Positions 1 to 12,030 of a stretch of 64,000 nt of DNA are shown here, piece after piece. Within the stretch, counting starts at the first letter, position 1. The number at the start of each line of letters is the position of its first letter. The stretch comes from Larix kaempferi. Taxonomy: Eukaryota > Streptophyta > Pinopsida > Pinales > Pinaceae. The notes beneath the pieces were generated by a model. The model ran no database searches. It was not told the DNA's origin and was given only the letters and a program-made list of their open reading frames with translations. Position numbers and translations under genes: made by a program. The stretch is taken from NCBI GenBank assembly GCA_027924585.1, contig BSBM01001024.1, positions 3,658,001 through 3,722,000 on the forward strand, given 5' to 3'.

Positions 1-2348
1 CTATTGACCTTAACATGGCCACAATAAACACACAGTCCATAACACCAAATGTGAAACCAGACCACCTACGATCACATTAAAACCCATCCTAAATGCCCAC
101 ACCCCCACACCTAAACACACTAAAACTAGCTTGAATGGTCAATATCTCACACCTGCCATGGCATTAAAACCAACTCGCTCGCCAGCCACCACACTCGTGA
201 TTCCGAATCAAGAGGGATGACATCACCGCACAACCAACCGATAAAAATGGACATAAAAAACATATTTAAAAAAAATTAATTCAATATCTAATCCACATTT
301 ATTCCAACCAATCACATTGCAATACAAAATTAATAAAAAAAATAAACTATAGCCTGCCCTAACCTTTTGGACCATGCAACTAATTCAACAAAGTGGTCAT
401 TAGATGTCCCACACTACACAGGTACATAATAACACTCTACACATTATGTACCTTGCTATGATTTGTTTTAGACGTGGATTTTATATATGACACTGATCCT
501 ACATAAGGTGTGGTGTACTTAGAAAAAATCCACCAGAGAGATCATGAGCAAAGTTAATAGAGGTCCCATTGTTGTCAAGGTAATCATCGTTGATCCAAGT
601 GGCCATGTGCATGCAACCACATATTTCTATGGCTTCTGTAGTAACTTCTGTAAACTATGTGATGTCCCAAATTTTTTTGAAACTGATATGATGAGTGATT
701 TGAAATTTGTATGGAATTCTATGGTATCTGGACAAGTGTTGAGGGATTCATGATGATTTGAATAACACTGTTATGGATAAGAACAAACTTTCCTGAAACA
801 CCAACACCAACAACTAGAGTGGAAGATCGATTTAATCAAAACACTACCATAGATGCTAAGCCACTAGCGGGTCATAGCTATGAAATATCAATGGTTTTCA
901 TTCTATTAATTTATATTTAAAATCTTGGATTGGAATTTTGGAGACTACAGGGAATCAAATAAGTAACATAAATGTCGTAGCATACTTACCTTCAGACTAC
1001 CACCATCACTAGCACCTCTGCACCATTTGTATACCAAAGGGGAAAATAGTAAAATAGGCAGGCATAGATATATATGGATAGGAAAATGAATTGGGTTATT
1101 AAAATATAAGGTATAGAAGGCTACAAAATAGACAATTTAGATATATAGATCATTTGCAATGGTTTCCTTAGAGAGAGAATCTCTCAAACACCATTGTTAG
1201 CAGACCATGCATATACACAAAATTATATAGTTGTGGACTCGGTTTTTTGTGTGTGTGTTCACCTTAATGTGGATTATCAACACAATTGTGTGCTATGCAA
1301 ATCAATTGTGGAATATGATATCAATTGTGGGATCATTAAATCTCTTATAGGTTGACCAAATCAAAGTCATCATCAAATTGTTAATTAATTAAGCACTGTT
1401 GGAACAATATTTCATGCTAAAAATAAAATCTAGAAGCAAGGATTTGGATCAAAATATTTCATATCAAAGAATGAATATGGAAAACAAACGGTGTCTCCCA
1501 TGATATCTAGAAGATAATTTACCAACCACATATCTAAGTATGGATTGGGCCACAATATTGCTAGACAAAGCCACAAGGGAAATCAGGCTACGTTTTTTTT
1601 CACATGCAAAACATGCCAACAAAAATAGTTTTCCAAATATCCTTACAAAATTTTAAATTTACATCAAACACAGAGTTGGATTTTGACTACAATCGATTTC
1701 ATAGATCTCATTTCATTTTGACCATGAAAACATATCTTGCATGACAAGATTCATACAATCAATTTATTAGATTGTTAACTCCTCTTACTTTAGGTTGACT
1801 CTCTCACCATGAACAAATGAGATCTCTTTATAAGATATATTTATATATCATTAGACTTCACCATCCATAGATTACAATGGAACTACAGGATCTTAATGCT
1901 AAAAGGGCTCTAATAACATGTTAAAAAATAGAGCAAGTAAACACAACACAATAACTAGTGGAAAAGACTTAAGTCATTTTCAACAATAATTTAGTAGATG
2001 GATGTAACTACCTTTAGATCTAGATATAACTGACAACCCATCAATAGATAATGAAAAAACCTCATCAATATATAAGGATAAGAACTCATAATAAGTGATC
2101 CAGGACTTTGTGATTGTCTAGTGACTCATAGGGTAACATATTTTGTTTCTTTTGTCTTTGTCTTTCCTCTCTTTTTTGGCATATTCTAATGCATTTTCCT
2201 TCTCATATATACTCTTTACTCTTCTTTTGATCCTATATTTCATCCCAATTTTTTTTTATCATTGATATTATATAGATCCTTCAATGTTCTACTTCCTTCC
2301 TTCTTTCTTCATCTTGATTCTATTATTTTTCTATCTTTAATCCGGAGC
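1..2348. other. AT-rich stretch, no gene recognised
   Basis: No domain, LTR edge or long open frame is recognisable here. One open frame of 69 codons (544-753, +) starts with ATG and has a Cys-containing middle (motif CSNFCKLC), but it resembles nothing I know and could be chance or a decayed exon. The rest is low-complexity AT-rich plant intergenic DNA. Confidence 0.5.
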
Positions 2349-3260
2349 TGCAATAACACTTGAAATCAAATAACAACCATAGAAATAAGCAATCACATTC
2401 AACACATGAATTTACCCAAGGTAAACCCTCTATGACTTGAGGGAGAAAAACCCAGCAAAGCCTTCCTTAGTATATTGATAGATATCAGAGAATTTCTTTT
2501 ACATCAAGCACCCCCAGTACAATTACAAAGCAAGATAAAGATAAAGAAGAGAGACTCGGAATAATATACTGCACAAAGAGAACCGCATTGCCTTCAAGAG
2601 AGAAGAGAATTTGCTTCACTTGAATTCATCAATCCTATATAACCTATTTATATATTCTTCACATGCATCGACTTCTATTTTTATCTTCTAACTTCAGGAT
2701 GAACTCACCATCCATTTGGATGCATCAATCTTGCATGAAGAAGTGCACCCCACTTCTCATGCGGTGCATTAACTCACTGAACTGATTCTTAGGATGAACA
2801 CGCCCCTTAATTGAAAGCTTACCCACTTAGTTAAATGGCTAACTTAAATGTTTTCATGCAAGTGTCACAACTCGAGTGTAGTCTTTTAGTTTAACATAAG
2901 TGTCATCTTTTAGTTTAACATAAGTGTCATATTTTCGTTTAACATAAGTGTCGTTGTGCAATAACCCTTACTTAACTAGATATTCTTTGTTATCACTTAG
3001 TTAAATCTCTTAACTGATTCTTTCTTGTTAACATCACTGTAATGATCAATTCGTGTTCTCCTTTGATTTACTGAAGTCTTTATTGAAGTTTAAAATTTTG
3101 AATTTCTCTCTTAATTAATTCTTTTATGTGCAATTTGAATTATCTCATATCTTATCTTATCTTGCCTTTATCTCTTGTCTTATGTGCATGGTCCACATGT
3201 GCCATCTTAATTATCATATCAAATATACTTAGGATATTTTCCCAATTATGTGATCATATT
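2349..3260 (-). repeat. possible decayed LTR (copia-like)
   Basis: The left edge begins TGCAATAACACTTG. About 70-130 bases in is the phrase 'acccaaggtaaacc...gggagaaaaaccc', of the same kind as the antisense 5'-leader/U5 phrases in the solo LTR at 34416-34782 and in the copia LTR at 59507-60151. The right edge was not found and there is no target duplication matching GGAGC, so the extent is a guess. Confidence 0.25.
2882..2953. repeat. 24-bp tandem repeat, three copies
   Basis: Three head-to-tail copies of a 24-bp unit containing TTTAACATAAGTGTC lie at 2882-2905, 2906-2929 and 2930-2953. The first two are identical and the third differs at a few positions. It is a small minisatellite with no visible function. 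Confidence 0.85.
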
Positions 3261-5599
3261 GTCTATGTAATGAACCCAGATCCCTGGTGCTAATTTGGGG
3301 GAAAATAGGGCATAAAAGTTTCATTTGACCACTAACCAAAACCAAGGTTAGTTTTATAATGCAAAAGGAATCATAATTAAAAACATTCACATCCATCTTT
3401 TGCCTTTTCTACTTATTACCATAAGATTTTGTGAGTCTCTAACCAATCTAAAAAAACATGATATTCTCATTTATAATACCCATGTTCACTTATACATGAT
3501 GTAGAAGAATATAGTCAACTTATAGATCCAAATCTTAGGGAATATAGAAGTGACATCCACATACATTCATCAGTCATGAAGATTTCACAGGTACTTATTT
3601 ATAAATTCTTGAACTTAATTTACCATTCCTATTTATCATACCAAGGCTAACTAATAATAAAATAGAATCAACATAACACTTTATTAGCTCGTATCAATTA
3701 CTCATCATCCAAAAACATTTATATAACAAAATAAACCATTTAAATCACAAGTCAATTATATGACGACCGAGACTCATACTATTCGTTATCACTTAATATT
3801 TCAACATAACATTAACCATCATTTTATACATGTATTTCTTCTACATGGATTTACAAAAATCATAACATATACCATGTCGTCATGTCAATGCCTCATTCAC
3901 CCACACATACTTATATGTCTTGTATCAATTATCCCACATTATCATTGTGTCAAATTCCTATGCCATCATAAGTACAACTATTGTTGCACCCACCTATCAT
4001 AACATCAATATATATTAGCACAATCAACGAACAAAGGAAATCCATGACAATATTTTATTTTATGAACATGACATCTTTTAAAACCATGCCACAATGAAAA
4101 ATAATACTTATATGGTGATTCCAACCTACATTAAGAGTATGTCAATTCTATTCCATCGACCACAGTTCACTGATATAATAATATAAAAGGGAAAATTACT
4201 TTGTATGTCTAAACAACATCTTTGATAGGTTCATTTTTCACATAAAGGAAAATCCTGGATTCCTTATTACTTATCACACTTCAAGGAAAATTCTTTATTC
4301 TCCATGCATAGTTAGTCCAATACAAGGATACATAACACCTGATTGATACAATTAAATTCTTCATATGAATATCCCTGACTTTTGTGTCCACTCTACTTTT
4401 AAGCACGCATTTTAATTTTTATAGGTCACACATAGTATATTCAAGTTTTAATGCATTTCCAACCATTTCCAAAGTATTACTCCGTTTAATCTATACATAT
4501 GTATTATGTGTAAATTACAACAATGTCTACTATCCACCCAATCACCATTTTAATGGAATGTCTACAAATGCATATCCTACATAAAGTATATGACACACAT
4601 ATCTAATAACCAGTTAAATATATAAAAGTGTTTCCATTTGTTTAACATATCCAAATATCAAGGCACTCATTATCACTATTTATATGTTTATAAATCATAG
4701 CCTCAAAGCAATATAACAATGCGAGTATCTATACCTTGCAATATAATCCTCTAACATGGAAACTCATGACAAGGGTACACATTTATAAACTCATGATTTT
4801 ATAAGGAAAAACAATAATGAAAATACTTATCTCAGGAAATAAACAAGGGTGACAGAAGGATTGACTGCACTTTCCTCCCAACCATTGGCTCTTTGTCCCA
4901 TGTATATTTTATACCATCGAGAGGCCACCCCTGAGTTGGAAAGGAATCCACTAGGGTAGAGATTATATGACATTATTATTCTTATAAACTACTACTTAGA
5001 TTTTAATTATTCATTGAGGTTTATCAAGGACACGAAGGTTAAGCCCTTCCTCTACCACTTGCATCCAATAAGTATATTTAATATTAGAACCAAGGTGACA
5101 TCCCTTTTTGGACTTGTAATTCCCTTCCATACTATTATTAGAGGAAAGTTGAAATCATGCATATTATACATATATACTCTCTATTGTCTTAACTCTAGGA
5201 CCTTCCAAACCCATAATTTAATTCTTAATAACTTGGGAAAAGGAGGATATTGTAATGTTTTAAAGGTATATATATATATATCTATATATATTCATATATC
5301 GTTTATCTTAAGGAGACCACTATGAGACACTAAGTATAACCATGATACTGTATCATAACCATATTTCTAATATAAAAAACCCTGATCACAATATACTTGT
5401 GGAGATCGCTATTTACAGGTTTACCACTTTAAGCAAGCAACTATCATATGGATATAAACAAGGAGCGTATAACTAAAAACTTTGCTTAGTATATAGATTT
5501 TTCTACCATTCGACACTTATCAACCAATACTGGAGTCATTGATCTATAATTCAGAATTTGTTGTCATATGCAGCGGATTACTATCAAGTTATAAATACA
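3261..5599. other. AT-rich stretch, no gene recognised
   Basis: Only short open frames occur, all consistent with chance in AT-rich DNA. A run of TA dinucleotides lies at about 5267-5300. A purine-rich stretch next to TGTAATG at about 5240-5258 could be a polypurine tract and LTR start, but no partner was found. Confidence 0.5.
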
Positions 5600-6412
5600 G
5601 AGGTCTTACCGAACCTAAATGCAGAGGTTAGGCTCAGATCAAATATATAGATCAACGTTTTAGCAGAGATTCAAACTCGGGTCATATAACATAAATAACC
5701 ATGTTTTTAGTAGAGGTTAGGCTTAGATGGAATAATATATATATCAACATTTTAGCATAGATTCAAGCTCAGATCAGATAACATAAATAACCACGTTTCT
5801 AGCAGAGGTCAGGATCAGATCGAATAATTATATAGATCAACGTTTTAGCAGAGATTCAAGCTCAGATCAAATAACATAAATAACCACATTACTAGCAGGG
5901 GCCAGGCTCAAATCAAATATATATAGATCAACGTTTTAGCAGAGATTCAAGCTCGGATCAAATAACATAAATAACCACGTTTCTAGCAAAGGTCAGGCTC
6001 AGATCGAATAATATATATAGATCAACGTTTTTGTAGAGATTCAAGCTCAGATCAGATAACATAAATAACCATGTTTTTAGTAGAGGTCGGGCTCAGATTG
6101 AATAATATATATAGAAAAACGTTTTAGCAGAGATCCAAGCTCAGATCAGATAACATAAATAACCATGTTTCTAGCAGAGTTCAGCCTCAGATCGAATAAT
6201 TATATAGAACAACGTTTTAGCAGAGATTCAAGCTCAGATCAAATAACATAAATAACCACATTTCTAGAAGAGGTCAGGCTCATATCAAATATATATAGAT
6301 CAACGTTTTAGCAGAGATTCAAGCTCAGATAAAATAACATAAATAACCACGTTTCTAGTAGAGGTCAGGCTCAGATCAAATATATATAGATCAATGTTTT
6401 AGCAGAGATTTC
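5600..6412. repeat. 93-bp minisatellite, about nine copies
   Basis: Imperfect tandem units of 91-94 bp are phased by ATAAATAACCA at 5691, 5783, 5876, 5967, 6061, 6155, 6248 and 6339, with a partial unit before them. Each unit carries AACGTTTTAGCAGAGATTCA and a variable ATATATA run. Units differ by scattered substitutions, mostly transitions. It carries no sustained open frame. Confidence 0.92.
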
Positions 6413-7434
6413 TTACCTGCACTTTGCTACATAGATTACTTACTTTGATCATAGGAACAACTGTTACGCCGAGCTTACATCCTCTCCTAAAAAATATCCC
6501 CACTTCGACTCCTAGGGACTATCTCTTAACGTAGAGCTTACAACTCTCCAAGACTAGAACCCTACGGTAATGAGCTTACGGTTTCCCCCCAAAGGAAAAT
6601 CCCCCTTTTCCTTGGGGTCGACTCCCTCTAAAAAAAACGTTTTTGAGTCCCCCCTCAAGCACATGCAAACCGTTTTGGACAAATGGCAGTTTGGTTTCCA
6701 GTAGTTCATGCACCAACCACAATATTGGGCAAGTGGTAGACCCAAGAAGACCAGCAATAACTGTTCCTTGCCTCTATATGATTTGTTTCTTATATATATA
6801 TGTATATATAGTATGGTTCTCGTAAAAATTAGGGCCTTCAAAGTAATGCACTTTTCCTCTTTTATAATAGTGGACTCCATTATATCGATACATGAATACA
6901 GCTTCTTTTCTTTTGCTCCATGTTATCCCTTTTCTTAATATTGGTATAACTATTAACTATTTCTCCTATCCTAAAGGAATTTTTGTTTAGCTTACTTTCA
7001 TTTAAAGGCTTAACCATGAGTAGAAGCCATGCCATCAAATGGTTGTCTATGGAAATTCTCTTTTAATCACTAGCTCTTATTTATGATCTTTTAATCTTAG
7101 ATATGATAATCAACATACTTTCATCATAATCCTATATATACACTTACTTTATTTCCCTTAGTAAAGTGATAAGATAACTATTAAACTTTAGGCTAGTATG
7201 TGTAAGTTGTTAAATAGTTAGGTGAATCTTAATACTTCACATTTTATTCTCATACCCACAACATCCTGATGACATATTGTCCTTATCAATTGGATTCTCA
7301 AGGTTTCATATTCAGTAACCTCTCCCCCTAGTGAATTCCTTTGTCTATCATTCAGTTGCATCACAACCTTCAGTATCCTAAGTCCTAAAATTCATATTTT
7401 CAACTTAGGAATAAATAACAAAACTTGCGAGGTT
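6413..7434. other. no gene recognised
   Basis: Open frames on both strands between 6554 and 6938 overlap each other and look like chance. A G/C-run segment at 6585-6650 contains clustered C and G homopolymers. Nothing identifiable is present. Confidence 0.45.
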
Positions 7435-7530
7435 TACTGGTGGGGACTTGGCCTTGAGCTCCTCACTAGAACCAATATACCATTTACATTTTTCAATTAT
7501 AAAAAGTAGGTTTGGAAGAGGGATGTTACA
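7435..7530 (-). repeat. LTR terminus fragment (U3 start, minus)
   Basis: Read on the minus strand, the fragment starts TGTAACATCCC. About 70 bases in it has the exact 19-mer GTGAGGAGCTCAAGGCCAA, also found at the same place in the U3 start of the chromovirus LTRs (which begin TGTCACGTCCCC). This marks the edge of a related but diverged LTR running leftwards. Its other end is not identified and may lie as far left as about 5252. Confidence 0.6.
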
Positions 7531-7837
7531 GTCTACTATCATTCCAAGTGGTTATACGATAAATTAATTCACTCTAGAGGTGTCCAGTCTCTAGAGGAGA
7601 CTTAATAGCTCAACCATGGTTAGTAGTACATCACACACCATACATGCTTTGACATGCAAAGCATCACCTCAACACATGAGGCACCACCTCAACACATGAG
7701 GATCTATCTTGACACACTAGACCTTAGCCTTGACTATCAATACTATATAACATCATTACTTTGACATATAAAGCACTTGCCTCAACACATGAAGCTTAAC
7801 CATTCTTGATTCTGACTCAATATTCTTCTCCAAGTTT
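7531..7837. repeat. short direct repeats flanking the TIR element
   Basis: Several copies of a roughly 25-bp phrase (ACCTCAACACATGAGGC and variants) occur here, and variants continue beyond the right end of the TIR element at 17438-17490. They are probably a pre-existing repeat split by the insertion. Confidence 0.5.
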
Positions 7838-7877
7838 CCTGAGTCCAAGGGTGAAAACATGAAGTTGGGAAACAATT
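7838..7877 (+). repeat. left terminal inverted repeat
   Basis: Forms an inverted match with 17387-17425 (one gap, a handful of mismatches). It begins CCTGAGTCC and contains GTGAAAACATGAAG. Confidence 0.7.
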
Positions 7878-8689
7878 TTGGCTTGTTTTTTACCAAAAAA
7901 AACTGCTAATTTTTATGTTTTTCAACTTCGACCTATTCAAACCCATATATCCATTAGGAATTTCAACTTGAAGTAAACACAAAGGTTTTACATAATTGAA
8001 TTAGCTTTCTACTCGTATTTTTTTAAATTTTTTTTATGGACATATCGTGGGACAAATTTGTTGTCAACCAATGGTATACACTTGAAAATTTTAGGTATGG
8101 ATAATGAGTGACCTGTGTTGACGACGGTTTTTTGATAGATGGTTATTCATTTTAGGGAAAAAAATTGTAGGCTCATAATCTACACACACTAAACTTGATC
8201 CTGGACTATATTTTGAGTTTTTTAAGACTTGGGAACTATTTGTTATTATTTATCGAAACAACGTATGTTCAGAAAATGGTGCATTTTCGACACATGTTTT
8301 TGTATTCACATGTTCTTTCAAATGTTACTCTTATCAAACAAACTAAAACCAACCCATTGAAGAGGACACTTCAAGGAACATCCCTGTAGTTTTTTAAATT
8401 TTTTTGGCTTCGGCATTGTGATGATATTGAATTTTCATTGTGACTGAGTTTTCAGTCACTTAATTTTTTAATGATAAAGTTTAGTAAAAAAATAGAAAAA
8501 ATAGTAATCCTAAATGAAATTCAAAAAATTTTATATTATGAGAAAGTAGATTGAATGACGAATCTACTAGTATAAACTCTGACATGTAATTCTCATGTTT
8601 TGCAGTGGTCCGACCTTGTTAAAGTGACACATTTTTGAATTCTACAGAAATAGTGCTGGAACTGTTGACCAAAAACTCTCAGCCCAGAA

Positions 8690-9180
8690 AATGTCTCGGG
8701 CGAGAGATTTAAAATTTCTCTGGTGAGAGTTGTTCCCGCTCTAAAATTAACCCAGAGTTAATGAAAACTAAAAGTTGTTCCGGCTAAAAGTTGCTTTAAA
8801 CTCTTGTCGGAGATTTTATAACATATCTCACCTGAGAGTTGTGTTACATAATGCCCCGAGAATCTTTTAGGGCCCGATACATTAAGTTTAAATTTCCTTG
8901 ATTTTTGGGCGGGATTCCACATTATTTGGATGGGATGCTCGTAATTCTTGGTCGAGAGTTGTATATATAGTCTCTCGTCCGAGAGAGTCTTCCAAATTAT
9001 TTCATCTGAGGGTTTGTTTTCAGTGGAGGGTTTTTCTAGCCGAGGGTTTGTTTTCAGCTGAGGTTTTTCTCAATCGAGGGTTTGTTTTCAACGTATTTTT
9101 TCAGGCGAGCATTTCTTTTCAGCCGAGAGTCTATTTACAGGCTATAGTTTATTTTATGCCGTGAGTTCGCATGTGTTATT
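8690..9180. repeat. left subterminal palindromic repeats
   Basis: Repeated near-palindromes built on CTC-N4-GAG cores occur here: TCTCGGGCGAGAG (about 8694), TCTCACCTGAGAG (about 8827) and CTCTCGTCCGAGAG (about 8972). They are followed by a run of related units carrying GAGGGTTTGTTTTCA from about 9000. The open frame at 8898-9164 is a by-product of these repeats. Such arrays in other plant DNA transposons bind transposase; that role is inferred here. Confidence 0.7.
8962..8969 (+). promoter_or_regulatory. candidate TATA box for the transposase
   Basis: TATATATA sits between two subterminal palindromes, about 1 kb upstream of the first transposase exon. A TATA box in the mirror position exists at the right end. 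Confidence 0.35.
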
Positions 9181-9970
9181 CATTCAATTTCAATTAGGCC
9201 TAATGCTGCACTTGCTCTCTACTTGGTTGTTGAACCTTGAACTCATCTTATATATTTACAAAATGGCAAATTTCACTTGAAAAGGGTTACAAATCACCAC
9301 TTCTATCGAGCAAGGCTTGGAGATTAAACTCATTGGTGTTTAAAGGAAATTTTTAGTGTTTTTAATGAAGACTATTTTTAGTTTGATAAGCAAAATCTTT
9401 TAGTACATTTCCATTGAGAAAGTTTTCATCACATTATTCTTTATTTTTTAGAATTAGTACTTGTGCGAATTGTATTGGTTGTTGCATGGTGAAATATTCC
9501 CTAAAAGAGGCCTCGTTTGTTTGAATTCACTAAGTTTTCACTACTTTTTCTCTTGAATCACCCATAATGAGGATTTTGATTACATTCGGAATTGTTTTAA
9601 GATTGGTAGTATCACATGTCTTTGATGAATATTTGAGATCTAAAGAATTGAGATTGAAGCACATAACAAGTCTTGCACTATTCTGAAATCGTTGTTTTAT
9701 ATGATCATGGTATTCTTGATATAAAGGTAAGGTTAGATCAATCAATGCTTTGTATTCATTTTACATGCATAAGAACTATTTCATGTTGAAGAGTTTTTTG
9801 GATACTATTTGGCCATAATAAGAACTATTTCATTTTGAATGAATAACACTTATTGGGTCAATGCACTGTTCTTTTTTTTTCAGCATATAACTCTCAATTC
9901 TCATATATTTTCATGCATTGGATTTTAGGTTTTTATTTCTTTCAACATGGGAAACTGAAAGAAACGTGAA

Positions 9971-10315
9971 AAAAATATGGTCACACCAGAGTTGATGAAG
10001 AGGCAAGGAAAGAGAGATCTTGTATTTCTATGAGAAATTTAAGAGAAAAAAGAGCAATGGAAAGAAATGTGGAGGCACATGGCGGTGACGAAGAAATGCT
10101 AAATGTGAATGCACATGGCGGTGACGAAGAAATGCAAAATGTGAATGCACATGGCGGCGACAAAGAAATGCAAAATGTGAATGCACATGGTGGTGATGAA
10201 GGAATCCAAATAGTCGAGGAGCACGTTGATGAAAGAAATGAGGAACATGGAGGTGATGAGGAAATGAAAAATGTGGAGCAAACTATGAGTAGCGTTGATA
10301 TTGAGACCATGATTG
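9971..10315 (+). pseudogene. transposase N-terminal exon with 12-residue repeats
   Basis: An open frame (first ATG at 10030) encodes a highly charged segment with four head-to-tail 36-bp units at 10069-10212, each giving a 12-residue repeat of the form N-A-H-G-G-D-E-E-M-Q-N-V, plus a degenerate fifth copy near 10240. The exon ends at a good donor, G|GTGAGTAAAT (10316), and an acceptor follows at 10428-10429 (TTTATGTAG). The phase across this junction is off by one relative to the next exon, so either a boundary differs or an indel has occurred. It is likely a low-complexity acidic tail or linker of the transposase. I do not recognise it on its own. Confidence 0.5.
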
Positions 10316-10429
10316 GTGAGTAAATAATTTTTTACATGTTTATAAATTTCTTTATAATACTTGAGTATATATATATATATTTGATTTGAAAGTTCACAAT
10401 CTTATAAATTTATATTTATTTTTATGTAG

Positions 10430-12016
10430 GGTCAACATCCTACCAGAGTTACCAATTTACAGAGATTAACTGGGAGCTGCAACAATATCGTCATTGATGA
10501 TAATGTTTTGGAGAATTTGGATTCAAGTAAAATTGAAGAAATGGGACCTCTGATGCCTGATCATACAGCTCGTTATAGAGCAAATAAGATAGTCAAAAAA
10601 TATTTTGAAGGTATTTCTGTCATAGAACAAGCTCAATTGTTACATAGTTTGTTAAAGCGACAATGTCTAAGAGATGCAATTACATTATTGGGCATTCAAA
10701 GTGCCAAAGAGGCTAAATCAAATCAGATTGTATCACAAAATCTGACCTCGGTCCTTGCATCACTTGCAAGAAAATGATCTCATAATATCATGGTTGCTCG
10801 TAAAGCAATTCTAACAGGGGTTGTGGAAAAAAACACTACATCCCATCGTTTGTTGTCTACGACTGCAAGAATGTTAAAAACATCAAGAAAAAGTTTATGG
10901 AAGCATAAAAAAATTAGGGTTTAGTTAGATGAGGATAATGAAGTTGCATGTTGGGGTGTTATCTGTAGGCAACCTTATCAAGATAGACTTCCAGATAATG
11001 TGAGGGACAGGGTGAAAGAGTTTTGCCATGTAAACTTGCGTGTCTTACCAAATGTAAAGGATGTTGTGCGACGTCGTATATTGACAGGAAACTATGAAAC
11101 TCATGCCAAACACATAACAGCGATCACTCAAGTGGAAATGTTCAAAACTTTTATTGAGAGTAATGTCGATGTGAAGATTTCCCTTAGCACATTTGTGAAA
11201 ATTAAACCATGGTATGTCAGGCCCATTGTTGTTTGCGACACATGTTGTTGTCGATGCCATTTAGAATTCGAATTATATTATGAGACATTTCTAACTTTTG
11301 GCATGTAGTGTTGGCCAAATAACCCCCCTCCTTCGAGTGTTCGTGAATTTGTATCTAAAATATTATGTGCGCAAGGGATTGATCAAGTATTCTATAAGAA
11401 ACAATGCATCAGAGGTAAAAAATGTGATGAATGTTCTGATTTGGCCCTTTTTAATGCTAACTACCCCATTGATGCAAACGATCCTCAATTGTCAAAACAC
11501 ATTGTGAAATGGAAGAGATATGTTTATGTTGATTATACTGTAGTTACAGATTCAACGACAACATCAAGAAAGCTTAATTTAGTTGAATGTGATATCTCTT
11601 TGACATATTTTATGAATTTGTTCAAGGATCAAATATATAAATATATAAAGCACTCTCACTCAGCATGATTGCAGGACTTACAGTTCAAGCAATCACGAGA
11701 TGAATTTCCAAAAGGAACAATATTATCCATTGTCGATTTTGCTGAAAATTACACTTTCACTCCGCAAAAGGAGATACAAAGTGAGTATTATCATTCAGAT
11801 CGGGTATCTATACTTGTGCATATTACGTATAGACATGCAGAGCTTGATGTCGATGGTTTTGATAGCAATGAAAATAATCGTGAAGTGATTAAGGAGTACC
11901 ATTTCTACATCAGTGATGATCGTACACATGATACATTTTTTGTCCAACATTGTTTTGGTTTGCTTTTTGAAGATGTTGTAAAAGAAAAGATGGGACATTG
12001 TACCTCAGCGAGATAA
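10430..12016 (+). pseudogene. DDE-type transposase remnant, uncharacterised family
   Basis: One reading frame runs through the whole interval with only four internal stops (TGA 10775, TAG 10922, TAG 11306, TGA 11666) before TAA at 12014. Reading through, it has a helical N-terminus, then DNVRDRVKEF...VLPNVKD, a Cys-rich segment (DTCCCRCH), a second Cys cluster (KKCDECSDLALF), then the core SIVDFAENYTF followed by EYHFYISDDRTHD. This order matches a transposase-like family I recall from plants and other eukaryotes: zinc-binding cysteines before an RNase H-fold core, with the first acid in VDFAENY and the second in SDDRTHD. The C-terminal part with the third catalytic acid is missing after 12016, so this copy cannot be active. 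The superfamily name is not known to me. Confidence 0.65.
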
Positions 12017-12030
12017 CTATGGCTCAAGAT

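Noticed and set aside
544-753. 69-codon ATG open frame with a Cys pair
   Set aside because: No domain resemblance and no splice or promoter context; length is within chance for this composition. Noted only within the region entry.
6554-6880. 108-codon minus-strand open frame
   Set aside because: It overlaps two plus-strand frames of similar size, includes homopolymer-driven text and shows no domain.
5252-7530. A single 2.3-kb LTR from TGTAATG to GATGTTACA
   Set aside because: Only the right edge is supported. Flanks GATAT and GTCTA do not match and no PBS lies beyond the left edge, so the full-length call is not made.
10099-10310. Minus-strand open frames opposite the 36-bp repeats
   Set aside because: They are mirror frames of the acidic repeat exon, giving Ser/Pro/Cys-rich repeats with no other support.
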